A DNA stretch of 64,000 nt from Tropicibacter sp. R16_0 (GCF_017743935.1 NZ_JAGHRE010000006.1:186001-250000); one strand, 5' to 3'. Numbered from the stretch's first letter, positions 1 through 9,394 are shown. Translations and numbers: made by a program. The notes: generated by a model from the letters alone, not told the origin.

Positions 1-1
1 C

Positions 2-988
2 GTTGGCCTGATGGCGCAGAAGGCCGAAGAATACGGCTCGCACCCGACCACGTTCGAGGCGCCCGCTGATGGCACCATTCGCATCGTTCTGGCCAATGGC
101 GAGACGCTGCATTCGCACGACGTCGAAGGTGGCGACATCTGGCGGTCCTGCACCGTCAAGAAGGCTCCGATCGAGAACTGGATCCAGCTGGCGATGGACC
201 GTCAGCGTTTGACGGGTTCCGAGGCGATCTTCTGGCTGGACGCAAACCGCGCCCATGACGCACAGCTGATCGAATATGTGAAGCCTGCTCTGGAGGCCGC
301 CGGTGTTGCCGATAAGTTCCAGATCATGGCGCCGCGCGAAGCAACCGCTCAGTCGCTGAAAACCATTACGGCTGGCAACGACAGCATCGCGATCACCGGC
401 AACGTGCTGCGCGACTACCTGACCGATCTGTTCCCGATCCTGGAACTGGGCACCTCGGCCAAGATGCTGTCGATCGTCAAGCTGATGCAGGGCGGTGGTC
501 TGTTCGAAACCGGTGCCGGTGGGTCTGCCCCCAAACACGTGCAGCAGCTGGTCGAAGAAAACCACCTGCGGTGGGATTCGATGGGTGAGTTCTGTGCTCT
601 GGGTGAATCGCTGAACTTCCTGGCTGATGCGCAGGGCAACGCCAAAGCAGGCGTTCTGGGCAATGCCGCCGAGGTTGCGACCCAGGGGATCCTGGACAAC
701 AACCGGAGCCCCAGCCGCAAGGTGGGTGAGCCCGACAACCGCGACAGCCACTACTGGTTCGCGCGGTACTGGGCCGAAGCTCTGGCGGCACAATCGGACG
801 ATGCCGATCTGGCGGCCGAATTTGCGGGTGTTGCCAAGGCCCTGGCCGATGGCGAAGCAGCGATCCTGGCAGAGCTGGCAGCCGTTCAGGGCCAACCGGT
901 TGACCTGGGCGGGTACTACCACACCGACCCTGCAAAAACCGCCAAGGTTATGCGCCCGAGTGCGACCTTGAACGCGATCATCGACTGA
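2..988 (+). CDS. icd: Monomeric NADP-dependent isocitrate dehydrogenase, C-terminal part (5' end outside window)
   Basis: Oxidative decarboxylation of isocitrate to 2-oxoglutarate with NADP+, cytosolic TCA-cycle step. The window opens inside the gene: the frame is open from base 2 and the first ATG at 11 is internal. The visible 325 or so residues match the C-terminal half of the roughly 740-residue monomeric (IDH-II) family, including [13 protein letters not shown] and the terminal [18 protein letters not shown] stretch. This is unrelated in sequence to the dimeric E. coli Icd. It is followed 24 bases after the stop by a strong intrinsic terminator, so it ends its own transcript. The next gene is convergent. 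Family assignment is firm; only the N-terminal part is unseen. Confidence 0.93.
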   Translation, partial: VGLMAQKAEEYGSHPTTFEAPADGTIRIVLANGETLHSHDVEGGDIWRSCTVKKAPIENWIQLAMDRQRLTGSEAIFWLDANRAHDAQLIEYVKPALEAAGVADKFQIMAPREATAQSLKTITAGNDSIAITGNVLRDYLTDLFPILELGTSAKMLSIVKLMQGGGLFETGAGGSAPKHVQQLVEENHLRWDSMGEFCALGESLNFLADAQGNAKAGVLGNAAEVATQGILDNNRSPSRKVGEPDNRDSHYWFARYWAEALAAQSDDADLAAEFAGVAKALADGEAAILAELAAVQGQPVDLGGYYHTDPAKTAKVMRPSATLNAIID

Positions 989-1011
989 TCCCGTTTCAGT
1001 CCTGAAATTTG

Positions 1012-1043
1012 AAACGCCCGGGGACTTCCCCGGGCGTTTTCTT
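1012..1043 (+). terminator. Intrinsic terminator after icd
   Basis: Perfect 12-bp stem (1012-1023 with 1028-1039), ACTT loop, followed by T-rich sequence at 1037-1043. Because the A-run on the left arm mirrors the T-run, it can serve both icd and the convergent aminotransferase gene that ends at 1062. Confidence 0.9.
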
Positions 1044-1061
1044 TGGTAAATTGAAAGCACC

Positions 1062-1913
1062 TCAAAGCCCGTTTTTCAGGCTTTCCCGAATATGATCTTC
1101 GCGCAATTGCATCGTCATTGGGCCGGGTTTACCGGATCCGATTGTAACTCCGTCCAGCTCGACCACTCCGGTGGCAAAGAGGGGGGAGGCGGTGACAAAG
1201 GCCTCGTCCGCCTGCTGTGCTTCGGAGACGGAAAAACCGCGTTCTTCGATTTCCAGCCCTTGCTCCTTGGCGAACTCCAGGATCACCGCGCGAGTTACGC
1301 CGTGCAGGATGTCGTGGGACAGGGCGCGGGTGATGATGCGGTTGTCCTTGATGATGAAGGCGTTGCAGCTTGACCCTTCGGTCACCAACCCATCCTCGAC
1401 AAACCAGACGTCATCGGCGCCTTTGCGTTGTGCGTCGACCTTGCTCATGCAGGTCCACAGGATCTGGACCGTCTTGATGTCGCGGCGACCCCAGCGTTTG
1501 TCGGGGCAGGACACGACCTTGAACCCGGACTCGACAAACGGCATCGACAGCCATGGGATCGACTGCGTGAACGCGATCAGCGTGGGTTTCGGATCGGCAG
1601 GGTAGACAAAATCGCGATCTGCCGGGCCGCGGCTGACCTGCATGTAGATCATGCCCTGGTCCAGATCATTGCGCGCGATCAGCTCGTGGTGCATCGCCAG
1701 CAGCGCGTCCTCGTCAACGTCAAACGGCATTTCGATCTCGGCCAGCGACCGGGCGAGCCGGGCCATATGGGCCGGAAATTCGATCAGCTTGCCATCGATG
1801 ACGGTTGTAACCTCATAAATCGCATCCCCCATCAGAAACCCGCGATCAAAGATCGAAACGGTGGCCTGATCCTCGGGCACATAGCTGCCATTGACGAAAA
1901 CGGTGCGTGTCAT
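1062..1913 (-). CDS. dat: D-amino-acid aminotransferase-like PLP enzyme (fold type IV)
   Basis: Predicted pyridoxal-phosphate transaminase that moves the amino group between D-amino acids and 2-oxo acids, in the cytosol. The protein has 283 residues, the normal size for D-alanine aminotransferase and branched-chain aminotransferase-like class IV enzymes. The N-terminal FDRGFLMGDAIYEV motif and the catalytic lysine in RRDIKTVQIL (Lys147) are present, followed by the cofactor-phosphate loop region VTEGSSCNAF. I chose ATG at 1913 because family similarity begins there; the frame runs further upstream without similarity. It is convergent with icd and divergent from the GH25 gene. Substrate preference (D-Ala type versus branched-chain or 4-amino-4-deoxychorismate lyase) cannot be settled by eye; Dat is the best fit. 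Confidence 0.85.
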   Translation of the reverse strand: MTRTVFVNGSYVPEDQATVSIFDRGFLMGDAIYEVTTVIDGKLIEFPAHMARLARSLAEIEMPFDVDEDALLAMHHELIARNDLDQGMIYMQVSRGPADRDFVYPADPKPTLIAFTQSIPWLSMPFVESGFKVVSCPDKRWGRRDIKTVQILWTCMSKVDAQRKGADDVWFVEDGLVTEGSSCNAFIIKDNRIITRALSHDILHGVTRAVILEFAKEQGLEIEERGFSVSEAQQADEAFVTASPLFATGVVELDGVTIGSGKPGPMTMQLREDHIRESLKNGL

Positions 1914-2106
1914 GGGACTGTCCTGAAGCTGAATTCGAAAGTTCCAACGGGTTATGCGGGCATGTGGCCCCGAAGGCAAACACATGGTGGTACCGGCAGG
2001 AACCAACCAAAAGTCAGCGGTGCGCGAAAAAGAGGTGGTCAATCCCGCGACACACGTCATCTTATGTGATCAGGCGGGCCGATTTGCCCAAAGGCCGGAG
2101 GGATTG

Positions 2107-2901
2107 ATGTTCAAGTATCTTGGATTGTGTCTGTTGGCGGTTTCACTGATATCCTGCGGCTCGCGACAGCCTGCGCCCGAACCTCAAACCGCACGCGTGA
2201 CCCCCGTTGGCGGGCCAGTGGTGACCTATCCCAAGTTCGGTGACAGCGACCCTCATGAATGGGAAGGCCGATCGCCGCGCTCCTATCCTGTGCACGGCAT
2301 CGACATCTCGCGTTGGCAGGGTGCGATCGACTGGCGCACGGCGCGCAATTCCGGGGTGAGCTTTGCTTTTATCAAGGCGACCGAGGGCGGCGACGTCGCT
2401 GATCCCAAGTTCGAACTGCACAGGGATGGGGCCAAACGGGCCGGGGTGCGGTATGGCGCTTATCATTATTACTATTTCTGCCGCACAGCCGAAGAGCAGG
2501 CGCGTTGGTTCATTCGCAATGTGCCCAAAGACCCAAATGCCCTGCCACATGTACTGGATATGGAGTGGACCCCGCGTTCGCGCACCTGCACCAAGCGCCC
2601 TGATGGGGCGACCGTCCGGTCAGAGGCGTTGAAGTTTCTGAGCATCCTTGAACGTCACTATGGCAAGCGTCCCATCGTGTACACGACCGTCGATTTCTAC
2701 CGCGACACCGGCATCGGAAAACTGCGTGCGACGCAATTCTGGCTGCGTTCGGTGGCAGGGCACCCGCGCGAGGTCTACCCCCGGCAGAATTGGACGTTCT
2801 GGCAGTACACGGGCACCGGTATCGTTCCGGGGATCGAGGGCAATGTGGACATCAACGTCTTTCGCAGCTCGCCCGAGCACTGGTTGGAGTGGGCGGGTTA
2901 A
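2107..2901 (+). CDS. GH25 lysozyme-like muramidase lipoprotein
   Basis: Predicted 1,4-beta-N-acetylmuramidase that cleaves peptidoglycan glycan strands. ATG at 2107 gives a lipoprotein signal peptide with lipobox LISC (Cys17), so the protein should be anchored to a membrane facing the periplasm. The catalytic domain runs from about residue 62 to the end: HGIDISRWQG with Asp66, FAFIKATEG, the aromatic YHYYYF strand, and HVLDMEW with Asp151 and Glu153, which match the GH25 acidic residues. Length (264 aa) is typical. An upstream in-frame ATG at 1954 would remove the signal peptide from the N terminus, so 2107 is preferred. It is monocistronic by position; a role in envelope remodelling is inferred. 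Confidence 0.88.
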   Translation: MFKYLGLCLLAVSLISCGSRQPAPEPQTARVTPVGGPVVTYPKFGDSDPHEWEGRSPRSYPVHGIDISRWQGAIDWRTARNSGVSFAFIKATEGGDVADPKFELHRDGAKRAGVRYGAYHYYYFCRTAEEQARWFIRNVPKDPNALPHVLDMEWTPRSRTCTKRPDGATVRSEALKFLSILERHYGKRPIVYTTVDFYRDTGIGKLRATQFWLRSVAGHPREVYPRQNWTFWQYTGTGIVPGIEGNVDINVFRSSPEHWLEWAG

Positions 2902-3013
2902 ACAAAACCGTTACAAGTTTGGCGCTATAGGCGGCTCTGCCTTGGCTCTTCTGCGCGCGCGGCGTCACAGCTAGTGTCATGATGTGCCAACAAGAAAAAA
3001 CGGAGCGAACAGC

Positions 3014-4456
3014 ATGGCGGACCTGCGACACGAGGGGATGCGGATCGGGGGCGAGGTGGTGTTCACCCCAGACACGATACCGGTGCATTTCCCCTACACG
3101 GATGAGGTCGTCGGCACTGTTCCGGCAGGGCAGGCGGTCCATGCTGCGCGGGCCTTTGAAATTGCGGCAAGTTACAAGCCTAGGCTGACCCGGCATGAGC
3201 GCAGCCAGATCCTGCGCCGTACGGCCGAGCTGATCGGGGAAAAACGGGACGAGTTGGCGAAATGGCTGACATTGGAACTGGGCATTTGCCACCAGCATTC
3301 GATCTATGAAACCAAGCGCGCACAGGATGTGTTTCAATTCGCGGCTGCCGAGGCGTTGAAAGACGATGGTGAGGTATTCTCTTGCGATCTGACCCACAAC
3401 GGCAAGGCGCGCAAGATTTACACGATGCGTGAACCGGTTCGGGCGATCTCGGCCATCACGCCGTTCAACCATCCTCTCAATATGGTCAGCCACAAGATCG
3501 CGCCGTCCATTGCGACCAACAATTGCTTGGTGTGCAAACCGACCGAGCTGACCCCGATAACGGCCATCGCACTGGCCGACATCTTGTATGAGGCCGGGCT
3601 GCCACCCGAGATGTTTCAGGTGGTCACTGGCTGGCCTAGCGACATCGGGGACGAGATGGTGACGAATGACCACATCGACGTCATCACCTTTACCGGCGGA
3701 GTGCCGGTGGGAAAGCTGATCGCGCAGAAGGCGGGCTATAAACGTCAGGCGCTGGAGCTGGGCGGTAATGATCCGCTGATCGTCTGCAATGACCTGGGTG
3801 AGGATGATCTGCGTAAGGCGGCGGCATTGGCCGTGGCAGGGGCAACCGGCAACTCGGGCCAACGCTGCACCGCGATCAAACGCATTCTGGTGCAGGAAAG
3901 CGTCGCGGAGCGATTCGTGCCTTTTGTTTTGGAACAGGCCAAAGCCATCCGCTTTGGTGATCCTCGGGATCCCGAAACGCAACTGGGCTGCGTGATTCAT
4001 GCGGACGCGGCAAAACTGTTTGAAGATCGGGTTTTGGACGCGGCCGAGATGGGCGCGAAGATCCTGTACCACCCCAAGCGTGTCGGCGCGCTGTTGCCGC
4101 CCATCGTGGTCGACCATGTGCCGCATGACTGTGAGCTGGTGATGGAAGAGACCTTTGGCCCCGTCATCCCCATCGTGCGTGTGCCAGATGACGATGCAGA
4201 GGTGATGCGCATTTCGAACGGCACGGCCTTTGGCCTGTCGTCGGGAGTTTGCACCAACGATCTGAACCGCGCGATTGCCTACATCAATGGTTTGGATGTG
4301 GGCACCTGCAACATCTGGGAGCAACCCGGCTATCGCATTGAAATGTCCCCCTTTGGCGGCATCAAAGACAGCGGAAATGGCGTCAAAGAGGGCGTCATCG
4401 AAGCAATGAAATTCTTCACCAACGTCAAGACCTACTCCCTGCCTTGGCCGGGTTGA
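3014..4456 (+). CDS. Aldehyde dehydrogenase, phosphonoacetaldehyde dehydrogenase-like
   Basis: NAD(P)+-dependent oxidation of an aldehyde to its acid. 480 residues with the complete ALDH core: [20 protein letters not shown], general base Glu248 in [10 protein letters not shown], nucleophile Cys285 in GQRCTAIKR, and EETFGPV. The N terminus ([36 protein letters not shown]) resembles the PhnY/phosphonoacetaldehyde dehydrogenase branch; no phosphonate transaminase lies nearby, so the real aldehyde could differ (sulfoacetaldehyde is another option). Start ATG 3014 has a GGAG eight bases upstream; an ATG at 2984 in frame lacks one. It lies 186 bases upstream of the monooxygenase cluster in the same direction and might feed from it, but the palindrome in the gap suggests separate promoters. 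Confidence 0.85.
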   Translation: MADLRHEGMRIGGEVVFTPDTIPVHFPYTDEVVGTVPAGQAVHAARAFEIAASYKPRLTRHERSQILRRTAELIGEKRDELAKWLTLELGICHQHSIYETKRAQDVFQFAAAEALKDDGEVFSCDLTHNGKARKIYTMREPVRAISAITPFNHPLNMVSHKIAPSIATNNCLVCKPTELTPITAIALADILYEAGLPPEMFQVVTGWPSDIGDEMVTNDHIDVITFTGGVPVGKLIAQKAGYKRQALELGGNDPLIVCNDLGEDDLRKAAALAVAGATGNSGQRCTAIKRILVQESVAERFVPFVLEQAKAIRFGDPRDPETQLGCVIHADAAKLFEDRVLDAAEMGAKILYHPKRVGALLPPIVVDHVPHDCELVMEETFGPVIPIVRVPDDDAEVMRISNGTAFGLSSGVCTNDLNRAIAYINGLDVGTCNIWEQPGYRIEMSPFGGIKDSGNGVKEGVIEAMKFFTNVKTYSLPWPG

Positions 4457-4542
4457 ACGCCCTTGCATTCGGTACGACACTGCCTCGCATTCAGGTGAGG
4501 TGAGCGCACGTCTTTCAGGCCATTAGCAATAGGTGAAGTTCA

Positions 4543-4561
4543 AATTAGGCAACGCCTAATT
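4543..4561. promoter_or_regulatory. Perfect 8-3-8 palindrome, candidate operator
   Basis: AATTAGGC-AAC-GCCTAATT, an uninterrupted dyad in the gap between the aldehyde dehydrogenase and the flavin monooxygenase gene, about 80 bases before the latter's start. It also contains the T-N11-A spacing typical of LysR sites, and the cluster ends with a LysR gene at 9466. The sequence is direct; the regulator assignment is inference. Confidence 0.55.
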
Positions 4562-4642
4562 CCCACCAAGAGAGACTATTCTTTTTAGGTTCCTTTTGTC
4601 GTGGCAGGGTCGCCTCTGTCATAGCTAAAGGAGCCAAGCGAG

Positions 4643-5911
4643 ATGGTGGAATTTGTCGATACCCTGGTGGTGGGTGCCGGTCAGGCCGGGATCGCTATGA
4701 GCGAACACCTGAGCCGCAACTCGATCTCTCATCTGGTGCTGGAGAAACATCGTGTGGCCGAAGCCTGGCGGTCGCGCCGGTGGGATTCGCTGGTGGCCAA
4801 TGGCCCCGCCTGGCATGACCGTTTTCCGAACCTGCATTTCACCACTTCGGGCGCTGATGCCTTTCCACCCAAAGAAGAGGTGGCGGATTACCTGAATTCC
4901 TATGCTGAAATGATCAAGGCACCGATCCGCACCGGGGTCGAGGTTACGTCATTGAAGCGGAATGAGGGGCGGGCGGGATTCACCGTCGAAACCTCGGACG
5001 GTGTGATCGAGGCGAACTCGGTCATCGCGGCCACTGGCGCTTTCCAGCACGCAGTCATCCCCCCTCTGGTGCCGGAAAGCGCAGGCCTGACGCAGATGCA
5101 TTCTTCGACCTATCGCAATCCCGATGACCTGCCTGATGGCGCCGTGCTGGTTGTGGGGGCGGGGTCCTCTGGCGGTCAGATCGCGGACGAGCTGCAACGC
5201 GCCGGGCGCAAGACATATCTGTGCGTTGGTCCGCATGATCGTCCACCGCGCGCCTACCGCGGTCGCGATTATTGCTGGTGGCTGGGTGTTTTGGGCCTGT
5301 GGGACATTCCGGCCAAAGAGACGGGAACCGAGCACGTGACCATTTCTGTAAGCGGCGCGCAGGGTGGCAAGACCGTGGATTTCCGGCGCTTGGCGCATGA
5401 CGGCATGACGCTGCTGGGACGAGCAAGCGGCTATGCGGATGGCAAGCTGCTGATCGATGATGACCTTTGCGAGAATATTGCGGCCGGTGATGCCAACTAT
5501 ATCGATATGTTGGATCAGGCCGATGCCTATGCCGAAAAGATGGGTTTGGATCTGCCTCTGGAACCCGAAGCGCGCACCATGCTGCCGGACCCGGACAGCA
5601 TGACCAACCCGATCCGCGAACTGGATCTTGAGGCTGCGGGAATCACCACGATCATCTGGGCCACCGGCTTCCGTCAGGATTTCAGCTGGATGCAGGTCGA
5701 TGCGTTCGACAGCACCGGTGCGCCGCTGCATCAGCGCGGCGTCTCGCCCGAGCCCGGGATCTATTTTCTTGGGCTTCCGTGGCAATCGCGTCGCGGATCG
5801 ACCTTTATCTGGGGGGTCTGGCACGACGCGGCCTATGTCGCAGATCAGATAGCCATCCAGAAAAACTATCGCGAGTATTCCCCTGAAACCGTCCCCGCAG
5901 CCGCTGAATAA
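4643..5911 (+). CDS. Flavin-containing monooxygenase-like FAD/NAD(P) oxidoreductase
   Basis: Predicted cytosolic flavoprotein that uses NAD(P)H and O2 to oxygenate a small N- or S-containing compound or a ketone. 422 residues with two Rossmann dinucleotide sites: VVGAGQAGIA at residues 9-18 for FAD and VVGAGSSGGQIADEL near residue 170 for NAD(P)H. An ATGFRQDF motif near the C terminus matches the ATG motif of CzcO/FMO-type proteins. An AAAGGAG Shine-Dalgarno sits eight bases before the ATG. It is the first gene of the run to DUF1028; the next gene starts 23 bases after its stop. It could in principle be a reductase for the Rieske enzymes, but it has no 2Fe-2S or ferredoxin domain, so a separate monooxygenase role is more likely. 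Confidence 0.82.
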   Translation: MVEFVDTLVVGAGQAGIAMSEHLSRNSISHLVLEKHRVAEAWRSRRWDSLVANGPAWHDRFPNLHFTTSGADAFPPKEEVADYLNSYAEMIKAPIRTGVEVTSLKRNEGRAGFTVETSDGVIEANSVIAATGAFQHAVIPPLVPESAGLTQMHSSTYRNPDDLPDGAVLVVGAGSSGGQIADELQRAGRKTYLCVGPHDRPPRAYRGRDYCWWLGVLGLWDIPAKETGTEHVTISVSGAQGGKTVDFRRLAHDGMTLLGRASGYADGKLLIDDDLCENIAAGDANYIDMLDQADAYAEKMGLDLPLEPEARTMLPDPDSMTNPIRELDLEAAGITTIIWATGFRQDFSWMQVDAFDSTGAPLHQRGVSPEPGIYFLGLPWQSRRGSTFIWGVWHDAAYVADQIAIQKNYREYSPETVPAAAE

Positions 5912-5934
5912 CGCGCCACGAGAGGAGAATTGAG

Positions 5935-7116
5935 ATGACCGTCTTTGACCCCATCGAAAACCCCGTCGATGCGCTGCGCAAGAATGTGTCGGCGCCTTTT
6001 GATCAAGCCCGCGCCATGCCGCCGTCGGTCTACTATTCCGACGAATTCCTGGCCGAAGAGATCGAGCACATCTTCAAGAAAGACTGGTTCTGCGTTGGTC
6101 GTGCCAGCTCTCTGGCCGAGGTTGGCGATTATGTGACCTGCGAACTGGCAGATCAGCCCATCATCGTCCTGCGGGACAAAGACGGTGAATTGCGGGCCTA
6201 TTCCAACGTCTGTCGCCACCGGATGTCGACGTTGTTGCATGGTCGCGGCAAAACCAAGTCGATCGTCTGTCCCTACCATGCCTGGACCTACAACCTCGAC
6301 GGCTCGTTGCGTGGCGCGCCTGCCATGAACGGGAACAAGGCGTTCTGCAAGGATGACTATGCCCTGCCTTCGATCGCATGCCAGGAATGGCTGGGCTGGG
6401 TGTTCATCACCTTGAACCCGGATGCCGAGCCCGTCGCCGAACAGTTGAGTGAGGTTGAGGAGTTGGTCAAAGGCTATGACATGACCAACTACACCGAGAC
6501 CTTCTTTGAAGAGCATCTTTGGGACACCAATTGGAAGGTGTTGGCCGAAAACTTCATGGAAAGCTATCACCTGCCGGTTTGCCATGCGGGCACCATCGGC
6601 GGGCTGTCGCGGCTGGACGAGATGATCTGCCCACCGGGTCGAAAGGCGTTCAATTATCACACCATCCTCAAGGATGAGTCGCTCCGGATTGCCATGGCGC
6701 ACCCCAGCAACGACCGTTTGCAGGGCGATGAACGGCGCACAACGTTCCTGCTCGCGATCTATCCCAGCCTGCTGATCACGCTGACGCCGGGCTATTTCTG
6801 GTATCTCAGCCTGCACCCCAAGGGCTCGTCGCAGGTTCAGATCCGTTTTGGCGGCGGTATGTCGGACGATTATGCCGACGATGCCGAGGCGCAGCAGAAC
6901 CTGACCGAGTTGAAGACGCTGTTGGATGAGGTGAACGTCGAAGATCGAGGCTGCACCGAAAAGGTCTATCGCGGCCTGTGTGCAGACGGGGCCGAGCCCG
7001 GCCACCTGTCGCATCTGGAACGGCCGAACTTCGATTTTGCGCAATACCTGATGAGCCGGGTCGATCCCAGCTTTGAACCCAAGATCGCAAATTCTGACGC
7101 CAAGGAGGGGGCCTGA
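5935..7116 (+). CDS. Rieske non-heme iron oxygenase, alpha subunit (first of a tandem pair)
   Basis: Terminal oxygenase that activates O2 at a mononuclear iron using electrons from a Rieske cluster. 393 residues. Rieske ligands Cys93 and His95 in CRHR, and Cys112 and His115 in CPYHAW. Catalytic-domain iron ligands His212 and His217 in ENFMESYHLPVCH; the distal acidic ligand probably lies in the C-terminal region around VNVEDRG. The layout resembles the GbcA/carnitine-oxygenase and ring-hydroxylating alpha-subunit families, where N-demethylation or C-N cleavage is common. AGAGGAG precedes the ATG. It is paired with a diverged paralogue next door; no beta subunit, ferredoxin or reductase gene is present in the cluster. 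Substrate unknown. Confidence 0.9.
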   Translation: MTVFDPIENPVDALRKNVSAPFDQARAMPPSVYYSDEFLAEEIEHIFKKDWFCVGRASSLAEVGDYVTCELADQPIIVLRDKDGELRAYSNVCRHRMSTLLHGRGKTKSIVCPYHAWTYNLDGSLRGAPAMNGNKAFCKDDYALPSIACQEWLGWVFITLNPDAEPVAEQLSEVEELVKGYDMTNYTETFFEEHLWDTNWKVLAENFMESYHLPVCHAGTIGGLSRLDEMICPPGRKAFNYHTILKDESLRIAMAHPSNDRLQGDERRTTFLLAIYPSLLITLTPGYFWYLSLHPKGSSQVQIRFGGGMSDDYADDAEAQQNLTELKTLLDEVNVEDRGCTEKVYRGLCADGAEPGHLSHLERPNFDFAQYLMSRVDPSFEPKIANSDAKEGA

Positions 7117-7118
7117 AG

Positions 7119-8231
7119 ATGTACAGCGAACTAAGCAAGCAGTTGCAGGAGCTTGCCGCCCTGCCAGCCGACCGCCCGATGTGCATGCCCGGCGCGTTCT
7201 ACAGCGATCCGTCCCAGTTTCAGCATGAGGCCGCAACGGTTCTACGGCGGGGGTGGCACTGCCTGGGCCGGGTGGACGAGGTGCCGGAACCAGGCGATTA
7301 CTTTGCTACACAACTTTTGAACGAGCCGCTGATCGTTGTGCGTCAGTCCAATGGCGAGGTTGCGGTGCTGGCCAACGTTTGTCGCCATCGCGGAATGCCT
7401 CTGGCTGAGGGGCGGGGTCAGACAAAACGCTTTGTCTGTTCCTATCACGCCTGGGCCTATGATCTGGACGGCGCCCTAATGCGTGCAGCGCGGATGAAAA
7501 ACGCGGGCTTTGACGCCAAGAAATGCGGGCTGCACAGGCATAATGTGCATATCTGGAACGGCTTCATCTACGTCAATCTGGATGCCGACGCGGCCCCCTT
7601 TGAATACCCGGAACTCGACGCCCTGTTGGTGAACTATGAAACCGAGGCGTTCCGTTTGGTGCATGTCGCCGAAGAGATCTGGAACACCAATTGGAAGTGT
7701 CTCGTCGAGAACTTCATGGAAGGGTACCACCTGTCAGTCGTGCATCCTGAAACCCTGCACGGGTATACGCCGACCGGGTTGGCACGCAAGCTGCTGGGGG
7801 GCGACGGGTTCACCTCTTATGCCGCGAACTATCCCAAGAATATCCCGTCCCGCGGTTATGGGGCGCCGGGCCTTACCGAGGACGAACGCCTGCGCTCTAC
7901 CCTGTTCTCGGTTTTCCCAACCCAAGTGGCCAGCCAGGCCGCGAGCTTGCTGGTGTCGATCAGTATCTTCCCTCTCAATGCGGGCCAGATCCGGGTGAAA
8001 TGGACGATGTCGGCCTATGGGAATGATCTGGATGATGAAACCATCGCCAGCCGCATCGCGCTCTGGGAGAACGTCAACCGCGAGGACCGCGAGAAACTGG
8101 AGCGGATGCAGGTCGCCCTGAACTCGGCACACGCCTTGGCCGGGCCACTGGCCGAAGACAACTACGAAGGCACCATCCGCGATTTTCAGTTGTGGTTGGC
8201 CAAACAAGACCGGGCGCAATGCGTCGCCTAA
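7119..8231 (+). CDS. Rieske non-heme iron oxygenase, alpha subunit (second of a tandem pair)
   Basis: 370 residues, same architecture as the preceding gene but clearly diverged. Rieske ligands Cys88/His90 (CRHRGMPL) and Cys107/His110 (CSYHAWAY); mononuclear iron ligands His204 and His209 in VENFMEGYHLSVVH; a likely acidic ligand in the C-terminal NREDREK region. Its AAGGAGGGGG Shine-Dalgarno lies inside the end of the upstream gene, whose stop is two bases before this ATG, so the two are translationally coupled. The pair could be two subunits of one hetero-oligomer or two enzymes for successive steps; complete ligand sets in both favour two active enzymes. The Rid gene follows after 12 bases. 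Confidence 0.9.
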   Translation: MYSELSKQLQELAALPADRPMCMPGAFYSDPSQFQHEAATVLRRGWHCLGRVDEVPEPGDYFATQLLNEPLIVVRQSNGEVAVLANVCRHRGMPLAEGRGQTKRFVCSYHAWAYDLDGALMRAARMKNAGFDAKKCGLHRHNVHIWNGFIYVNLDADAAPFEYPELDALLVNYETEAFRLVHVAEEIWNTNWKCLVENFMEGYHLSVVHPETLHGYTPTGLARKLLGGDGFTSYAANYPKNIPSRGYGAPGLTEDERLRSTLFSVFPTQVASQAASLLVSISIFPLNAGQIRVKWTMSAYGNDLDDETIASRIALWENVNREDREKLERMQVALNSAHALAGPLAEDNYEGTIRDFQLWLAKQDRAQCVA

Positions 8232-8243
8232 CAAGGAAAACAG

Positions 8244-8660
8244 ATGGCCCATACACGCATCCGCAAGTTCAACACGTCCGAGACGTACCCCGAGCAGAAC
8301 CTGGACAACGACCTGTGTCAGGCCGTTGTCACCCAGGGTGGCAAGACCGTCTATCTGCGCGGCCAATGCCCGCAAAACCTGGATGATGCGGTCAACATCG
8401 ATAGCCACGACCCGGTCGAGCAGACTCACAAGGTGATGCAGAACATCAAGCAATTGATCGAAGAGTGCGGCGGCGACATGAGCCATCTGGTCAAGGTCGT
8501 CGTCTACATCACAGACGTGCGCCACCGCGAGGCGGTATACCGGACCATGGGTGAATACATCAAAGGTGTGCATCCGGTTTCAACCGGTCTGGTGGTGCAG
8601 GCGCTTGCACGGCCCGAATGGCTGGTCGAGATTGACGGGACTGCAGTGATCCCGGATTGA
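8244..8660 (+). CDS. Rid (YjgF/YER057c/UK114) family protein
   Basis: 138-residue single-domain member of the Rid family; archetypal RidA hydrolyses reactive enamine/imine intermediates to keto acids plus ammonia. The fold is recognisable from the VKVVVYITDVRHREAVYRTM helix-strand and the terminal LVEIDGTAVI strand. The usual catalytic arginine occurs in an A-R-L-P context eight residues before the conserved glutamate; here that position is Leu121 and the only nearby arginine is Arg123 in ALARPEW. This points to one of the non-RidA subfamilies found inside degradation operons, so imine deaminase activity should not be assumed. The DUF1028 gene follows 59 bases later. Confidence 0.85.
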   Translation: MAHTRIRKFNTSETYPEQNLDNDLCQAVVTQGGKTVYLRGQCPQNLDDAVNIDSHDPVEQTHKVMQNIKQLIEECGGDMSHLVKVVVYITDVRHREAVYRTMGEYIKGVHPVSTGLVVQALARPEWLVEIDGTAVIPD

Positions 8661-8719
8661 TCGGGACAGGGGGCAAATTGCTCCCAGTCCCCAACCAACT
8701 GAAAAAGGATGAGGCGAGG

Positions 8720-9394
8720 ATGACGTTTTCTCTGGTGGCGCGATGTGCCGAAACAGGCATGTTTGGCATGGCGATCTCGTCTTCGTCTCCGGCGGTTGCC
8801 GCACGCTGTGCCTTTGCGCGCGCCGGGGTTGGGGCGGTCGCCTCACAGAATGTCACCGACCCGGCGCTTGGTCCTTTGACCTTGGACCTGATGGAGGCGG
8901 GTGCGACCGCGAAAGAGGCCATCGCAAGCGTTCAAGAGCAGGGGTGCTTCATCGAATACCGGCAAGTGCTGGCCGTCGACAAACAGGGAAACACCGCGAT
9001 CCATTCGGGCCCGAATTCTTTGGGTATCTGGACGCAGGCGCAGGGGCGTGATGTGGCGTCGGGCGGCAACCTTTTGGCCAATGACGGCATCTGTCAGGCC
9101 ATCGTTGACGGATTCGAAGGCGCCACAGGTCATCTGGGTGACCGTTTGATTGCCGCCATGCGGGCCGGACTTGCGGCAGGCGGCGAGGCTGGGCCGGTGC
9201 ATTCGGCAGGGATGAAAATTGTGGATCGCGTGGATTGGCCGATCGTTGATTTGCGTTGCGACTGGTCCGAAGACTGTCCCATCGAAAACATCGCGATGGC
9301 CTGGGAGGTCTACAAACCCCAGATTGACGCCTATGTGCAACGTGCCCTGGATCCGCGCGAAGCCCCGTCTTACGGCGTGCCAGGAGACGATTGA
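8720..9394 (+). CDS. DUF1028 family protein (putative Ntn-hydrolase fold)
   Basis: 224 residues opening MTFSLVARC with FGMAISSSSPAVAARC, and SQNVTDPALGPLTLDLM, the signature of DUF1028, a family with an Ntn-hydrolase-like fold whose members are often found beside amidohydrolases, Rid proteins and Rieske oxygenases. No biochemical function is established that I can apply here; an amide or peptide hydrolase role is a guess from the fold. I chose ATG 8720, with GAGGCGAGG just upstream, over the in-frame ATG at 8657, which lies inside the Rid gene and adds residues without family similarity. It closes the same-strand catabolic run before the LysR gene. Confidence 0.82.
   Translation: MTFSLVARCAETGMFGMAISSSSPAVAARCAFARAGVGAVASQNVTDPALGPLTLDLMEAGATAKEAIASVQEQGCFIEYRQVLAVDKQGNTAIHSGPNSLGIWTQAQGRDVASGGNLLANDGICQAIVDGFEGATGHLGDRLIAAMRAGLAAGGEAGPVHSAGMKIVDRVDWPIVDLRCDWSEDCPIENIAMAWEVYKPQIDAYVQRALDPREAPSYGVPGDD

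Noticed and set aside
2852-4480. 542-codon open frame on the minus strand over the aldehyde dehydrogenase gene
   Set aside because: It is the antisense shadow of a high-GC gene whose plus-strand product has every ALDH motif; the minus-strand translation shows no domain and is rich in His, Arg and Gln.
5866-7236. 456-codon minus-strand open frame over the first Rieske gene
   Set aside because: Shadow of the Rieske oxygenase gene; no recognisable protein family.
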